From Crambe crambe (taxonomy: Eukaryota; Porifera; Demospongiae; Poecilosclerida; Crambeidae), in NCBI GenBank assembly GCA_963924555.1, contig OZ004594.1, positions 2,635,563 to 2,699,562 of the forward strand: a stretch of DNA of 64,000 nucleotides, in the 5' to 3' direction. Under the pieces are notes generated by a model. The model did not search any database, was not told the origin of the DNA, and was given only the letters and a program-made list of their open reading frames with translations. Both the position numbers and the translations under genes were made by a program. Position 1 is the stretch's first letter. Each line of letters starts with the position of its first letter. Of this stretch, positions 26,952-38,666 are shown piece after piece.

Positions 26952-27655
26952 CAGGGGCGTAAGAAGATGTTTTCTGGTGGGGGGGCTGATGTATGTGTGC
27001 TGATCTGCGCGCTGCGCGGGAAAATTTTTAGCTGACCACGCCCACTTTCCATAACCACACCCATTTTTGGATACCAATATCAATGTACCATCAACTGGCT
27101 CAACAGTGCAGAGGTGTTGGAAGCAAGATTCGATTGGTCAAGCCCAAAATTGAAACAAATTCCCCAGAACACCGAAGTTCTACAGTTTGCTATACTTGAG
27201 CATCATAGCTATGTATTTAAGTTATCGATTGATAGCCACATAATAATTAATCCCAAAATATTTTATTATTGATTGATAGCCACTTAATAATTAATCTTGT
27301 TTTTCCCAAAATATTGGTCAGGCCTGGGCCTGACTGGCCTTATGACCTTATGAAGATGGACCAGCATCATCACTTGTAATTTTTTGTACATATGCAATCT
27401 TACATCGATAGTTACCTGAGAACTGAATTGGAGCGATGAATTCTCCTCTGTGCCATAGTAGAGCCAAGCTAACTGCTGAGTTAGGTGTTACTAATACTTA
27501 ATTAACCATTCTGTGATGTTAATACTTAGCTAGTAGGTGTTATTAATACTTAGTTGACATGCAGCATCTGTTTTGCATATACTAATGCCTATGTGCATTT
27601 TGAGTGGGGGGGCTGAAGCCCCCCCCCCCCAGCCCCCCTGCTTCTTACGCCCATG
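26952..27655. mobile_element. 704-bp element, GGGCGTAAGAAG ends, GACTA duplications
   Basis: Left end caggggcgtaagaag and right end cttcttacgcccatg are inverted repeats. GACTA flanks both sides (26947-26951 and 27656-27660). A G-run near each end and ggggggctgaagcccccc near the right end link it to the elements at 22818, 46900 and 55554. No transposase is recognisable, so it is non-autonomous. Confidence 0.75.
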
Positions 27656-29091
27656 GACTAGATGGCACAGCATCAATGATGAATGTTAAAGGACTCATCC
27701 TGCCAGCTAGCTACAAGACATGAGGGCTTATTGAGTTTTCATCTTGTCGACCATCTTGTTGTTGCAAAACCCTTTACCACACAAACTAACTGTGGTGACC
27801 CTTTACGCTCAATGCATGATAACAGCAAAAAATTAGACAATCACAGTGTACAAATCAAAATTTTTGTAGTCTAGCAGATCAAGCAGTTGAACCAAGGTTT
27901 GGGGTTGGGACTAAGGGTTTTTGCACTGACACGAAAATGCAAACAGTCATCCTTCAAATGTTGGCCAATATTGTATTGAAATTCAACAACTATTTTTAAG
28001 CTGCTTACTGTTAGGTAAAGTTAGATAAGAAAATAAAGGGATAGCTATCTTTTTCGTAAATTAATAAAGAGACAATTGCTAGCAAGTCAGGTAGTTATTC
28101 TAATAGAAGCTACCATCACGGTAGAACAAGGGTACCATCACAGAGGACTACCTTCACTCTCAGCTTCTTTTAAGTAGAGCACACTCTCGGTGGATGCATG
28201 CAGCAATTTTACCTCTGACAATTACACGCTTCATTACTCTAGCTCTCTGTAATTAATTAGTGGGTGGATGAACACCGTTACAGTTCATTAGTCCAGCTCT
28301 CTGTATCAGTGGGTGGATACAGGAATTTTAGCTCTGACAATAAACACTTTATTACTCTACTTTCTGTAATTATAACTTGCAGCAATTTGACTCTGACATG
28401 TATTTAACCTTGTTTGTTCTTTATTTATGGCTCAAGATGCAAGCAACCCTTGTGTACCTAAGATATTATACACAATCTTGCAAACTGGACCTGTTTTTGT
28501 AGCTAGTTTGAGAAAATAATCGAACTGTCTCCCCTAATTTGAATTTCTAGCTACAGCCCTGGTAACAGTTATGCTGATATTCAATGTTCTTTTGTTTGCA
28601 CTCAATGCTCTGTTACACTAACTATACCTACGATAACATTATGTACATCTAAGGCTATGGTCAAAGAAATAATATACATGCATCTCTATTGCACTGTACT
28701 TTTACTTTCAAGGTCATGCAAGCATTAGATAACTCACTGTTTACTAACTGTACACACCTGTTGACTTTGCATGTGTCACTTCCTATTGCACTGTATCTTG
28801 GCCTGTACTCTCAAGGTCACACATTAGATCAGTAAGGGAAAAAACATTTCATTGCTCAAAAAAGTAAGGAAACAAGGGTAAGGAGTGGAAATGGGATCAC
28901 TCTTTGTTCTGTACATCCAGCCAACAATCCCTACATATATGTCGGGTAGCTTCAGATTAAAATGTACGTATACCCTTGTTTCCTTACTTTTTTGAGCAAT
29001 GGTCATCCCTACATTTTTTTTCATCCCAGCTAATACAGTAGCAAGCTAGCTACCGTAGACTATAATAAAACTTTAATTAAGTTATACATAC
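27656..29091. other. Spacer without genes
   Basis: I see no gene. Around 28150-28400 a loose repeat recurs two to three times (ctctgtaat, gtgggtggat, gctctgacaat words). The palindromic element at 28851-29000 sits at the right end, next to sequence shared with the gene D region. Confidence 0.5.
28851..29000. mobile_element. 150-bp palindromic MITE, 30-bp perfect arms
   Basis: Arms 28851-28880 and 28971-29000 are exact reverse complements (attgctcaaaaaagtaagga and on). The centre is 90 bp without coding capacity. The open minus frame over it is incidental. No target duplication was resolved. Confidence 0.75.
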
Positions 29092-30597
29092 TTCCTCCAT
29101 AAATGGCATTCTGTAGTGTTGTGTCATCTCTTTCCTTGATTCCAGGTGTTGCTTTGGATCGATGTTTAACCAGTACTATCACTCCACACACAATGAGGGC
29201 AATTATCACCAGGACTACCACACATCCTACTATAGCTCCTCCCACAGCTCCTCCTACACTTGTTCCATTGCCCATATTACCACTATTACTGTTGCCTCTA
29301 TCAGCGGGTGGCATTTGGGAAATAATGATGCTTGCATTAGATGATGCATCAGTAATCATTTTTTCTTTATCTATGATTAATCGAAATACAAGGGAACTTC
29401 CATTTACTCGATCATTATCACCAAGAGTGACTATATTTCGTCCATCAGCTCCCAGTGATACTTGGTACTGCTCAACACGATACTCCAGAGCTGAAGTGTC
29501 GAAGGCTAAAGGTCGAACATTGTTATTTGTTATTACAACACCAAAGGTGAAATCAGAAGAAGGAAGTTGAAATTGGTTACTGGCATTTAAAGATGACGTA
29601 TCACAACAGATCTGCTGTATGCTTCCAGAAGGATCAGTGCATATATTGTTATGTGGAGTAGTTTGTATGGTGAGTCTGCTGTTCACTGTGAACTGTGAAC
29701 CATTTTGGACTAGGCTTAGGAAGTTAAAGACATCTCTAGTCATTCCTATGTCTCCATCCCTTGCTTGGTAGCAGTACTGGAGAGACACCACAGTGCCACT
29801 ACAGTTACGTAATGGTGACTCAGAGGGGATGGTGAAGATGTAAGTGGCTCCATCTTGTGATGTAGTTAATTTGCTCCACCACCAGTCTTGAAGTCAGCTG
29901 CATTCACATCGTTGAAGTAAAAGTCAGGGATGTTGGGAGTGTAGACCTGTCCTTTTTGGCCCGAAGAGGACTGGCATTGGAATAGTAAAGGGCTGGTGGC
30001 TTGAGCATGCCCAGATCTTACTGGAAAATGTTATTAAGAAAGAACAGTATTACATCTTAATAAGGCCACTATTAATAGAATGATTGTTTCCTGTCCACCG
30101 CCCGCGTATTGAAAATGTTACCGCATCAAAAAATATTATTACTGCCTAGCGCCTGCCATTGCTCGTGTGCAGTAGAGCGCGCACATTTGGCTTCACATGC
30201 AGGCTCTTTTTGGGAAAGCCCGTGGTGAATGAGGGTCGGCCCGCGAGACTAGATGAAGACAGGACCCTTGAGACAAACAACGAAGCAGTAATAGAATAAT
30301 TATAATAACCGCCCGCCCGCAGCACTTGTGGATATCTTCTTGGACAGGAAACTAGGATTCTATAAATAGTGGCCTAATCTATGGACTTATATGATGAAAT
30401 TCTTACACAAAGCACACAGTTAAGACTAGCAAATAGGCAGCTGCTCTTTTCGAGTTAAATGCAAGAGAAAGCATCTAACTAGTCCTCAGCACTTACTAGC
30501 TGTAATATAGCTATCACCTTTATCTGTACACTATGTCCTAGTTACTGGACTCACCAATTAACTGAATCATCAAAATCACTAGTGCTGAAATACACAT
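29092..30597 (-). pseudogene. E2: copy of the gene D ectodomain, one-base frameshift
   Basis: Two exons mirror gene D: signal peptide 30597-30555 (MCISALVILMIQLIG) and ectodomain plus membrane helix 30020-29092. Nucleotide identity to D is very high, including the upstream spacer, so this is a recent duplicate. At about 29868 one A is missing (GCAAATTAAC against GCAAATTTAAC in D), which puts a stop in the first third of the ectodomain; the exon length (929) is one short of the phase needed. After the lesion the frame is open through [22 protein letters not shown] and the helix to NAIYGGS. No juxtamembrane or N-lobe exons follow before pseudogene E. Either a pseudogene, or a sequencing error in a gene that splices to the NPAY exon at 26204-26460. 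Confidence 0.75.
30063..30375. mobile_element. Inverted-repeat element in the E2 intron
   Basis: The left end aggccactattaatagaat, continuing to gtttcctgtcc, is mirrored at the right by ggacaggaaac ending in atagtggcct. Arms are about 33 bases with a few mismatches. The GC-rich interior includes cgcccgcg words and a cluster of cccgcccgc. Related sequence (tttcctgt..cccgtccactgcccgcg) recurs at about 52440. It occupies the same intron position that holds a different element in gene D. Confidence 0.68.
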
Positions 30598-30903
30598 CTT
30601 CCCTCCTTCTGCTAAGTCATCATGTAGGCTTGTAGCTAACGTGCTATGGGTAGCTTGCATCATAGCATAGATATACTACGCATTCTACTAATATCACTTG
30701 CGGAGGCGGGAACTGAGGTCCCCGGGGAAAATCCAGTCATTATGCAATTAGCTATCTAACACCGTTTTCAGTTTTAGTAGCTACGTAGCTGTGCATGATC
30801 AATCTGCAATTGCTCCTCGAGTTAGGATTCGTGCTAAATTATCATTGCACATCAATAAAAATAAATAAAATCAGCTACACAGTTAATATTAGTTTATAAT
30901 TAG

Positions 30904-33900
30904 TTATTCTGATGGCTTTTCTTGTTTGTATCGGGTCTGCAAGTCTTTGTACAGTTCCTGTCCACACAAGAGGTCGGCCCCCAGCTTGGTAGCCTCAGGG
31001 TGAACAACTCTGTCCTCCTCTGACCACTGCAGCAACTTTGTATCGGGGAAGGAGAGTTGTCTGGAGATGTCTGAGAAGTTAGGTCGTCCAGAGGCAACAG
31101 GATTCCTATTCATAATTTATAGTATATCTATCCAATTATTGGTCAATGCTAGCTAACTCCATTAAACTTACCAGCATGATATCATGATATTATAAAGGGC
31201 CCGGGGACACCCAGGAGGAGGGGAGGGACGAAACCCTGTGTCTATTAGTTGGAGCACCTACAGTTAAGTTAATGATGGTTGCTAGTTTATGGTATAATAG
31301 CTAGCGGTTCCTACTTTATTGTTTGCATAGTCCTTATAAGGTTTATGTCCCACACTCCATATCTCATACATGAGAACTCCATAGCTCCACACATCACTAG
31401 CACTGGAATACTTCAGATAATGGAGAGCCTGCATAGCATGATCACACATGGTAGCTACTGTTTACACACACCTACGTATAATGGAAGTTATAGACTAATT
31501 ACCTCAGGGGCTGTCCACTTGATTGGGACTTTCCCACCATGTGATACATAGTAATTTTCATCCATCAGGTCACGTGACATTCCAAAGTCTGCGATCTGTA
31601 TAAGAATCATTATTCACTCTTTAAATTATAGCCTACATACCTTGCATATCTCATCCTCAGAGACCAATATGTTCCTTGCAGCCAGGTCTCTGTGGATGAA
31701 GGCCTTATTGGACAGGTAGACCATCCCAGAGGCCACTTGTCGACAATAACTCAGGAGGGTGTGATTATCCACACCTACAACTCCTTTTTCTTCTGACCTC
31801 ATATTGAAGAGATGGTCTTTGAGATCTCCTTTTATGAGTAGTTCCAAAGCTAACAGTATCTACGATATAATAGTAAATATCATGCACTTCCAGGACAATA
31901 TGTCATTCATGAGTGAACTCACTGGTTCTCCATCGGTGACCACTCCATACATGGTGACCACATTATGGTGCTTGAACTGGCCCATGATGGCTGCCTCCTG
32001 CAGGAACTTGACTCTGTCTTCCTCCCCTGATCCTTCCTTGAGGGTCTTCACTGCCACATCCACCTCACCTAATTCAGGAGACTGCAATACTCCCTTGTAC
32101 ACCACACCAAATTGACCAGACCCCAGTCGATCTCCAAGCCTAGTAGTAGTCATACCTAATTACGCAACAGTAAGTATTATCATCGTGATATTACTTGATA
32201 GAATCTCGCGGTAGATATTGTATTGAGATATGTTTCAGCTGTGAATAGAGTTGCTTCTCATCCGTTGCTGGGACCATGTAAATATTTTCCTCCTTCGTTG
32301 ATAGCTAAGTTGAAGGTAGCAATATTAAGTGATACTGTATAGAGAGCTAGTAAGTTACCATTTCAGTTGGATCCTTCTTAAATGATGGCTGCAAGTGATA
32401 ATTTTGGGTGTAAATTATAATTGGGGGTAGCTAAATAGTGTGCTTTTAATTGCCCCAGAAAATTAAAACTTGTGCCCACTTAACTAGCCACACCCATAAC
32501 AACCTATGAATTAGAATGAGGAATATCATAATGTAGAATAACTATAGTGGAGGCATGGTCTTAGTAGTGTGCATGGAATTATGGTTTGTGCTGGCTTGTA
32601 CTTTTTAAGATCACACAATCATGATTAGCTATAACTCAGTGTAGCTTAGTACTAGCTATACTAACTGTTATGAATGCACCTGTGAACAGTTATGATTGAT
32701 GTTAATGCTTTGAATCATAGCTATGCATAATGATGCTTTCCTCAGAGTTTCTTAAGTTATAGCTAGCTAACTAGCTATCATATATTTAATCATAACTTAC
32801 AAGATCATAAGTTGCTCCACTATCAGCATAATATTCATGCCTTTCCTGAAAGGAAGAAAATTCAAAATCTGATTCACTGGACTCTATATATAGGCTAACC
32901 ATCCTCATCAGCTATTAGTAACCATAGCTACCTGCATGCCTTTGCTTTTGGAGCTGTTTTCACTGACTTGAGGACCAATTTCAGAATAGTCATCACCCAC
33001 ATAGGTTGGCTGGGTTATATCCTTCCAACTGATCCCCTCAGAATCAACTGTTAATAAAAATGATTGCTGTGATTAGAGTACTGGCAGGGAAGTTATATAA
33101 GAAGTAAATTTGCCCACGTGCATAGTATTAATTCATTGTATAGTCTGCCGGCACTCTAGACACTATTTTATTATTGTCATATTATCACCCTATAATTAGT
33201 CCTCTATTATGGTCCTATAATCAGCTAGTTAGAGGAACACCTGGTCTAATTACATCATGACTGCCGAGAGAGCCTGGCTAATTTTTTTCATCTCAGCTTT
33301 TCTAGAAAAATAAATCTGTGGCAATTATATTATTCACACCACACCTTCTTCATAGATGGCATTTTGAAATGCCATACCATCCTTTTCCCGAAGTGTAAGT
33401 TTTCTCCTCGATTGATGCTTCATCATCACCACTACACCACACACAACAGCAGCTATCAGAATAAGGACGACTGCACACCCTCCTACAGCTCCTCCAACAG
33501 CAGCACCACTGATGCTCATGCCTGGTGATGCAGCATTAGCAGTATCATTTCCTCTTTGTGTAGGCAGTTGGCCAGAAGTTGCTTGCCTCTCATCAGTGGT
33601 CACTATCTCAGTGGTTGGCATCTTGGTAGTGACTTGTTCAGAATCTGTGGTTGTAGTTCTTTGAGTGGTAGGTGGAATTGAGGTTGTAGATGGCTCAGTC
33701 GGAATTGTAGGTGGGGTTTTAGGTGACTCAGTGGGTGGCCCTGGGGTTGTAGGTGACTCAGTGGGGATTGTAGATAGGGTTGTAGGTGACTCAGTGGGGA
33801 TTGTAGATGGGGTTGTAAGTGGCTCAGTGGGGATAGTAGGTTGGGTTGTAGGTAACTCAGTGGAAATTGTAGGTGGCTGTGGGGTTGTAGGTGACTCAGT

Positions 33901-35641
33901 GGGGATGGTTATAACTGGCTCAGTGGGGGTTGTAGGTGGCCTTGGGGTTGAAGGTGACTCAGTGGAGATTGTAGATGGGGTTGTAAGCTCAGTGGGGGTT
34001 GTAGGTGGGGTTGTAGGTGATTCAGTGGGGATTGTAGATTGGGTTGTAAATGGCTCAGTGGGGGTTGTGGGTGTGGTTGTAGGTGTGGCTGTAGGTGGTT
34101 GAGTGGGGGGAGGCTCTGTGTTGAATAAATTAGCTAGCTAAATATGAGAAATCTACACTAGTTCTTGAATACCTTACCTATAAGAAATCGAAATACAAGA
34201 GAACCTCCATTTACTCGAGTATTATCACCAAGAGTGACTCTGTTTCCAGGTGTTGGTCCATCAGCTCCCAGTGCTGCTTGGAACTGCTCAACACGATACT
34301 CCAGAGCTGAAGTGGTGAAGACTAAAGGTCGGACATTACTATTTGTTATTACTACACCAAAGGTGAAATCAGAAGAAGGAAGTTGAAATTGGTTATTTGC
34401 ACTTAAAGATGATGTATCACAACAGATCTGTTGTATGCCTCCAGGAGGATCAGTGCATATACTGTTCTGTGGAGTAGTTTGTATGGTGAGTCTGCTATTT
34501 GCTGTAAACAGAAGGTTATTTCGAGTTATGGATAGAAAGTTGAAGACATCATTTGTTTTTCTTAATTCACTATTTCTGGCCTCATAGCAATACTGGAGAG
34601 AGACTACAGTGCCACTGCAGTTACGTAATGATGACTCAGAGGGGATAGTGAAGATGTAAGTGAATCCATTTCGTGATGTAGTTAAATTTGCTCTCCCACC
34701 AATCCTGAAGTTAGCTGCATTCACATCATTGAAGTAGAAGTCGAGGATATTGGGGGTGTAGATCAGTCCATTCTGGTTTGAAGAGGAATGGCATTGGAAT
34801 AGTGAAGAACTGGTCTGAGTATGCCCAGATCCTACAAAAGAAAAAAGAACAAAACATGGCTAGATAGTTACGTAGCTAGCTATCACATGAAAGTCAGAAT
34901 AGTAGCTATCCTCTCCTAGCAATTATGCTGGACCAACTAGTTACAATTGTTGATTTATATAAGGAGTCTGATAAACCAATAGAATAGCTGATAGAACACC
35001 TGTGGCCATTATGATATGACAGAAAAGTTTTGTGGAATAAATAATTTCCGTGAATTTTGTGGTCTAACAAATATACAGGGTTCAAATTTTTATCTTTGCA
35101 AAACTTTCCCACACAGATATCTTCCACTATCTATGGTAACTACACTCCTTGTACTGTTTAGAACGTCTTGTTATGGTGATAATTATATTCATGATCAGAG
35201 TCCAAAGATTGTATTCTTTGGTATCAAAGCAATTCTTTATTAGGTCAAGGGAGAGGAAGAGAAGATGATATAACACGTATGCATCCTTATGACCGTCACA
35301 CAGTGGAACATAATAGATTCATCTATCATGTTCCAAAGTTAGCACCCAAAGTTAGCTAACCAGCTAGCTACACATAATAAGTGAAGCATCACAAAAATAC
35401 TAACACCTAGCTAGCTACATCCGGATGGGGAAATTAATCCCATCTAAGCCGATTATATAGCCATCCCAATGTGATTGAAGTAGAGCCACTGCTAAATCAT
35501 TAGCAAATATGATAGCTATCATGTACGTAAATCACAGGCTTCTTTCTTACCTAGATTAGGTAGCTATGACCGGAAGAACTAGTACTAGCTAAGCTGCATC
35601 TTACCAAATAGCTGTATCATCAGGATCACCACAATATACAT
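30904..35641 (-). CDS. Receptor tyrosine kinase F (one ectodomain, long stalk)
   Basis: Thirteen exons: 35641-35605, 34831-34181, 34115-33345, 33047-32932, 32845-32801, 32388-32359, 32304-32195, 32139-31923, 31859-31641, 31595-31503, 31428-31315, 31257-31172, 31105-30904; 2691 nt, 896 aa. Signal peptide [13 protein letters not shown]; one ectodomain ([41 protein letters not shown]); then a Thr/Pro/Ser stalk of about 170 residues built on [15 protein letters not shown] units, likely O-glycosylated; helix ([20 protein letters not shown]). Juxtamembrane motifs: [43 protein letters not shown]. The kinase has [35 protein letters not shown] and SDVWSYG. The tail ends [12 protein letters not shown]. 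The Gly-Val-rich frame on the plus strand at 33665-34102 is the antisense of the stalk. Confidence 0.88.
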
Positions 35642-35968
35642 CTTTATAGAGCAGATTGATGATGATAGGTATATCGAGTGTGCATGCGCGCGCAGCATAA
35701 TAGCGCTAGCGCGCGCTACACAGTAGCAGCCTCGTCCGTGCACGGACCCTTTACCTGGTATAGGACTCCTTAATGACATTCACATTCTTGAAGTCATAAG
35801 AATTTCAACACATCCAAAAATAGGGTGGGTGGGTGGGTCTGTACTGACTCATTATAGCGTTGACTAGTTATACTGAAATAGTTATAACCTTAATTATATC
35901 CAAGAAGAAGATGATATTAGACTCTGACTGTCCAATAATAATTATTGACAATAATATTGATATAACAA
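35642..35968. other. Short spacer between G and F
   Basis: Only about 330 bases separate the gene G stop from the gene F start codon, so the F promoter must lie here or within gene G. A GC-rich patch with tgcatgcgcgcgcag and gctagcgcgcgcta at 35680-35720 is the most distinctive sequence and contrasts with the AT-rich surroundings. Confidence 0.5.
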
Positions 35969-38582
35969 TCATTCAGCTGGTTGCTCCAGCTTGTATTTGG
36001 TCTGTAAGTCCTTGTACAGTTCCTGTCCACACAGGAGGTCAGCCCCAAGCTTGGTAGCCTTGGGGTGAACAGATCTGTCCTCCTCCGACCACTGCAGTAA
36101 CTTTGTATCAGGCAGGGAGAGTTGTCTGGAAATATCCGAGAAATTGGGACGCTCAGAAGTCACAGGATTCCTATGAATTTTTATATAGGAAATGATTATC
36201 AGGTTGATATTCATTATTGTTATGACAGACTGGATAGCAAGAGTACTTTACCAGCATGATATCATGATGCTGTAGAGGGTACGGGGACAACCAGGAGGAG
36301 GGGGGAGACGAAATCCTGTGTCTATCATATTGACCACCTGCATACCAGTAATTAGAATATAACTATAATTATGTAGCTATCACATTTTTAATTTTTACAT
36401 CATTGTTTCCATAGTCTTCATATGGTTTATGTCCCACACTCCATATCTCATACATGAGAGCTCCATAGCTCCACACATCACTAGCACTGGAATACTTCTT
36501 GTAGTGAAGAGCCTGTGATGATCAGTGTGTGCATCATTAGGTTTAACTATTCAGCTAGCTACTACCAATGCATACTTCAGGGGCTGTCCACTTGACTGGG
36601 ATTTTCCCACCATGTGATATATAGTAATTTTCATTCATCAGGTCACGTGACATCCCAAAGTCAGCTATCTGTAAAAGTATTATGAGAGTTAAAAAAAAAA
36701 CTGCTGGCATAGCTGAGTGATTTGGCGGGGCTATACCCACAATAAATAAATATTACCATCAATAGAAATTGATGTGTGTCCTCAGCTGAATGAAGTCATT
36801 GCCTACAAATTTTAAGTCTATGCTTATCAGTTTGAAGCACACCATGAGGCGATTTAAGCAGGCTTAGTAGGTGCCAACTGTCCAGGGCTTCCCTATAGGG
36901 GATTTGGCCAATATCTAGCTAGGGATTTGCTGAGTTATTATTGTGGTCAGTACCAGTAGCCAAATGACTGGAAGGCATGCAGCTGCTCAAAAATGTATAG
37001 CTATTCAATGAAACAACTGTACTGGAGGGTACATCATTGGTTGGCCATTTCCTGTGCAAAATGGCCAAATGGCCAACCATTTTCCAAACTGTTTGGCCTT
37101 TTGGGCCAATTGAAATGACTGACCTGGCAAGTATAGAGTCATGGATACATGCTGTGCATTTATACCAAAGGAATGTTTCCCGTACGTTATACAGTTTCTA
37201 CCTTTACTATTCACAGAGAGCATTCCTTAGATAGCTACAGTAAACACTTTTGTGTATGATTTTCATGTTTATAATTATTCCAACTTGCTTGTGTAATTAA
37301 GTTTGTAGCATGGGCAGTAACCAATGTTTATTACTTTATGGCCACCCAACTTTATCAGGTTGGGTTGGCCATAATGGTCAGGTGCATGGAAAAATTATTT
37401 TTTAAACTCTGATATTCTAGCTATAATTATTGCTTACTTTACATATCTCATCCTCAGAGACTAGAATGTTTCTTGCAGCCAGATCTCTGTGGACAAAGGC
37501 CTTGTTGGACAGGTAGGCCATCCCAGAGGCCACTTGTCGACAGTAACTCAGGAGGGTGTGGTCATCCACACCTACAGCTTCTCCATCGTAAGATTTCATA
37601 TCAAAGAGATGACCTCTGAGGTCTCCCTTCGTCAGTAGTTCCAAGATTAATAATATCTGCATACCATGGGATTAGCTATTCAATTTTAGCAACTAATCTT
37701 TAAGTTTCTCACAGGTTCTCCATCGGTGACCACTCCATACATGGTGACCACATTATGGTGCTTGAACTGGCCCATGATGGCTGCCTCCTGCAGGAACTTG
37801 ACTCTGTCCTCCTCCTCTGATCCTTCCCTGAGGGTCTTCACTGCCACATCTACCTCACCTAATTCAGGTGACTGCAGTACTCCCTTGTACACCACACCAA
37901 ACTGACCAGACCCTAATAGATCTCCAAGCCTAACAACAATAAAAGTACCTCTCACATGAAGGTGAATATATGGCTGGTCAAGCAACATTCTACCTGATTG
38001 ATTCTCGAAATAGATTTTTTATTGAGATTTTTCTCAACTGTGAATAGAGTTCATCTTCTTCTTTTGCTGGGACCACATAAATATCTTCTTCATCCTTCGA
38101 TGACAAAGGCTTAAAAATTTAAAGAGAGAAGTGATCTTTCGTAAAGGGTGACTAGCTACAAGAATTTTCTAGAGAAAAATAATGATCTTTTTAGCTATAG
38201 CTATACAGGATAACCAGCAGACTCAATTGACTTACTAGTTCACGAGTTTTGACACAATCATAGCTAGAGTCCTAGAGCAAAAAATACATTATACATATTC
38301 AATATTTCATTGGTGGCAGGTAGCTATGCATGACATCATTCACAACACCTACAACCCATTGACTATAATAGCCAGAGGTCGTATGTAATATGGTTGAATT
38401 TCAATTCAACCAAGTGGGCATTCACAAACCTGGCATTTGAAGTTGGTTTCACGAACTTGAGGTTCAATTCCAGCATAACAGTAATCATTGCTGATGAATG
38501 CTGGCTGCGTGATGCTTAATCCTTTGACGTCATTCCCTTCATCAAAATCAACTGTCAACAAGGTTAATAGCATAATTAACAT

Positions 38583-38666
<84 letters not shown>

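Noticed and set aside
33665..34102. Gly/Val-rich plus-strand frame; similar ones at 39309-39725, 43762-44493 and 56502-56735
   Set aside because: These are antisense readings of the Thr/Pro/Ser stalks of F, G, G2 and H. The minus-strand frames have consistent splice phases and lead into the membrane helix.
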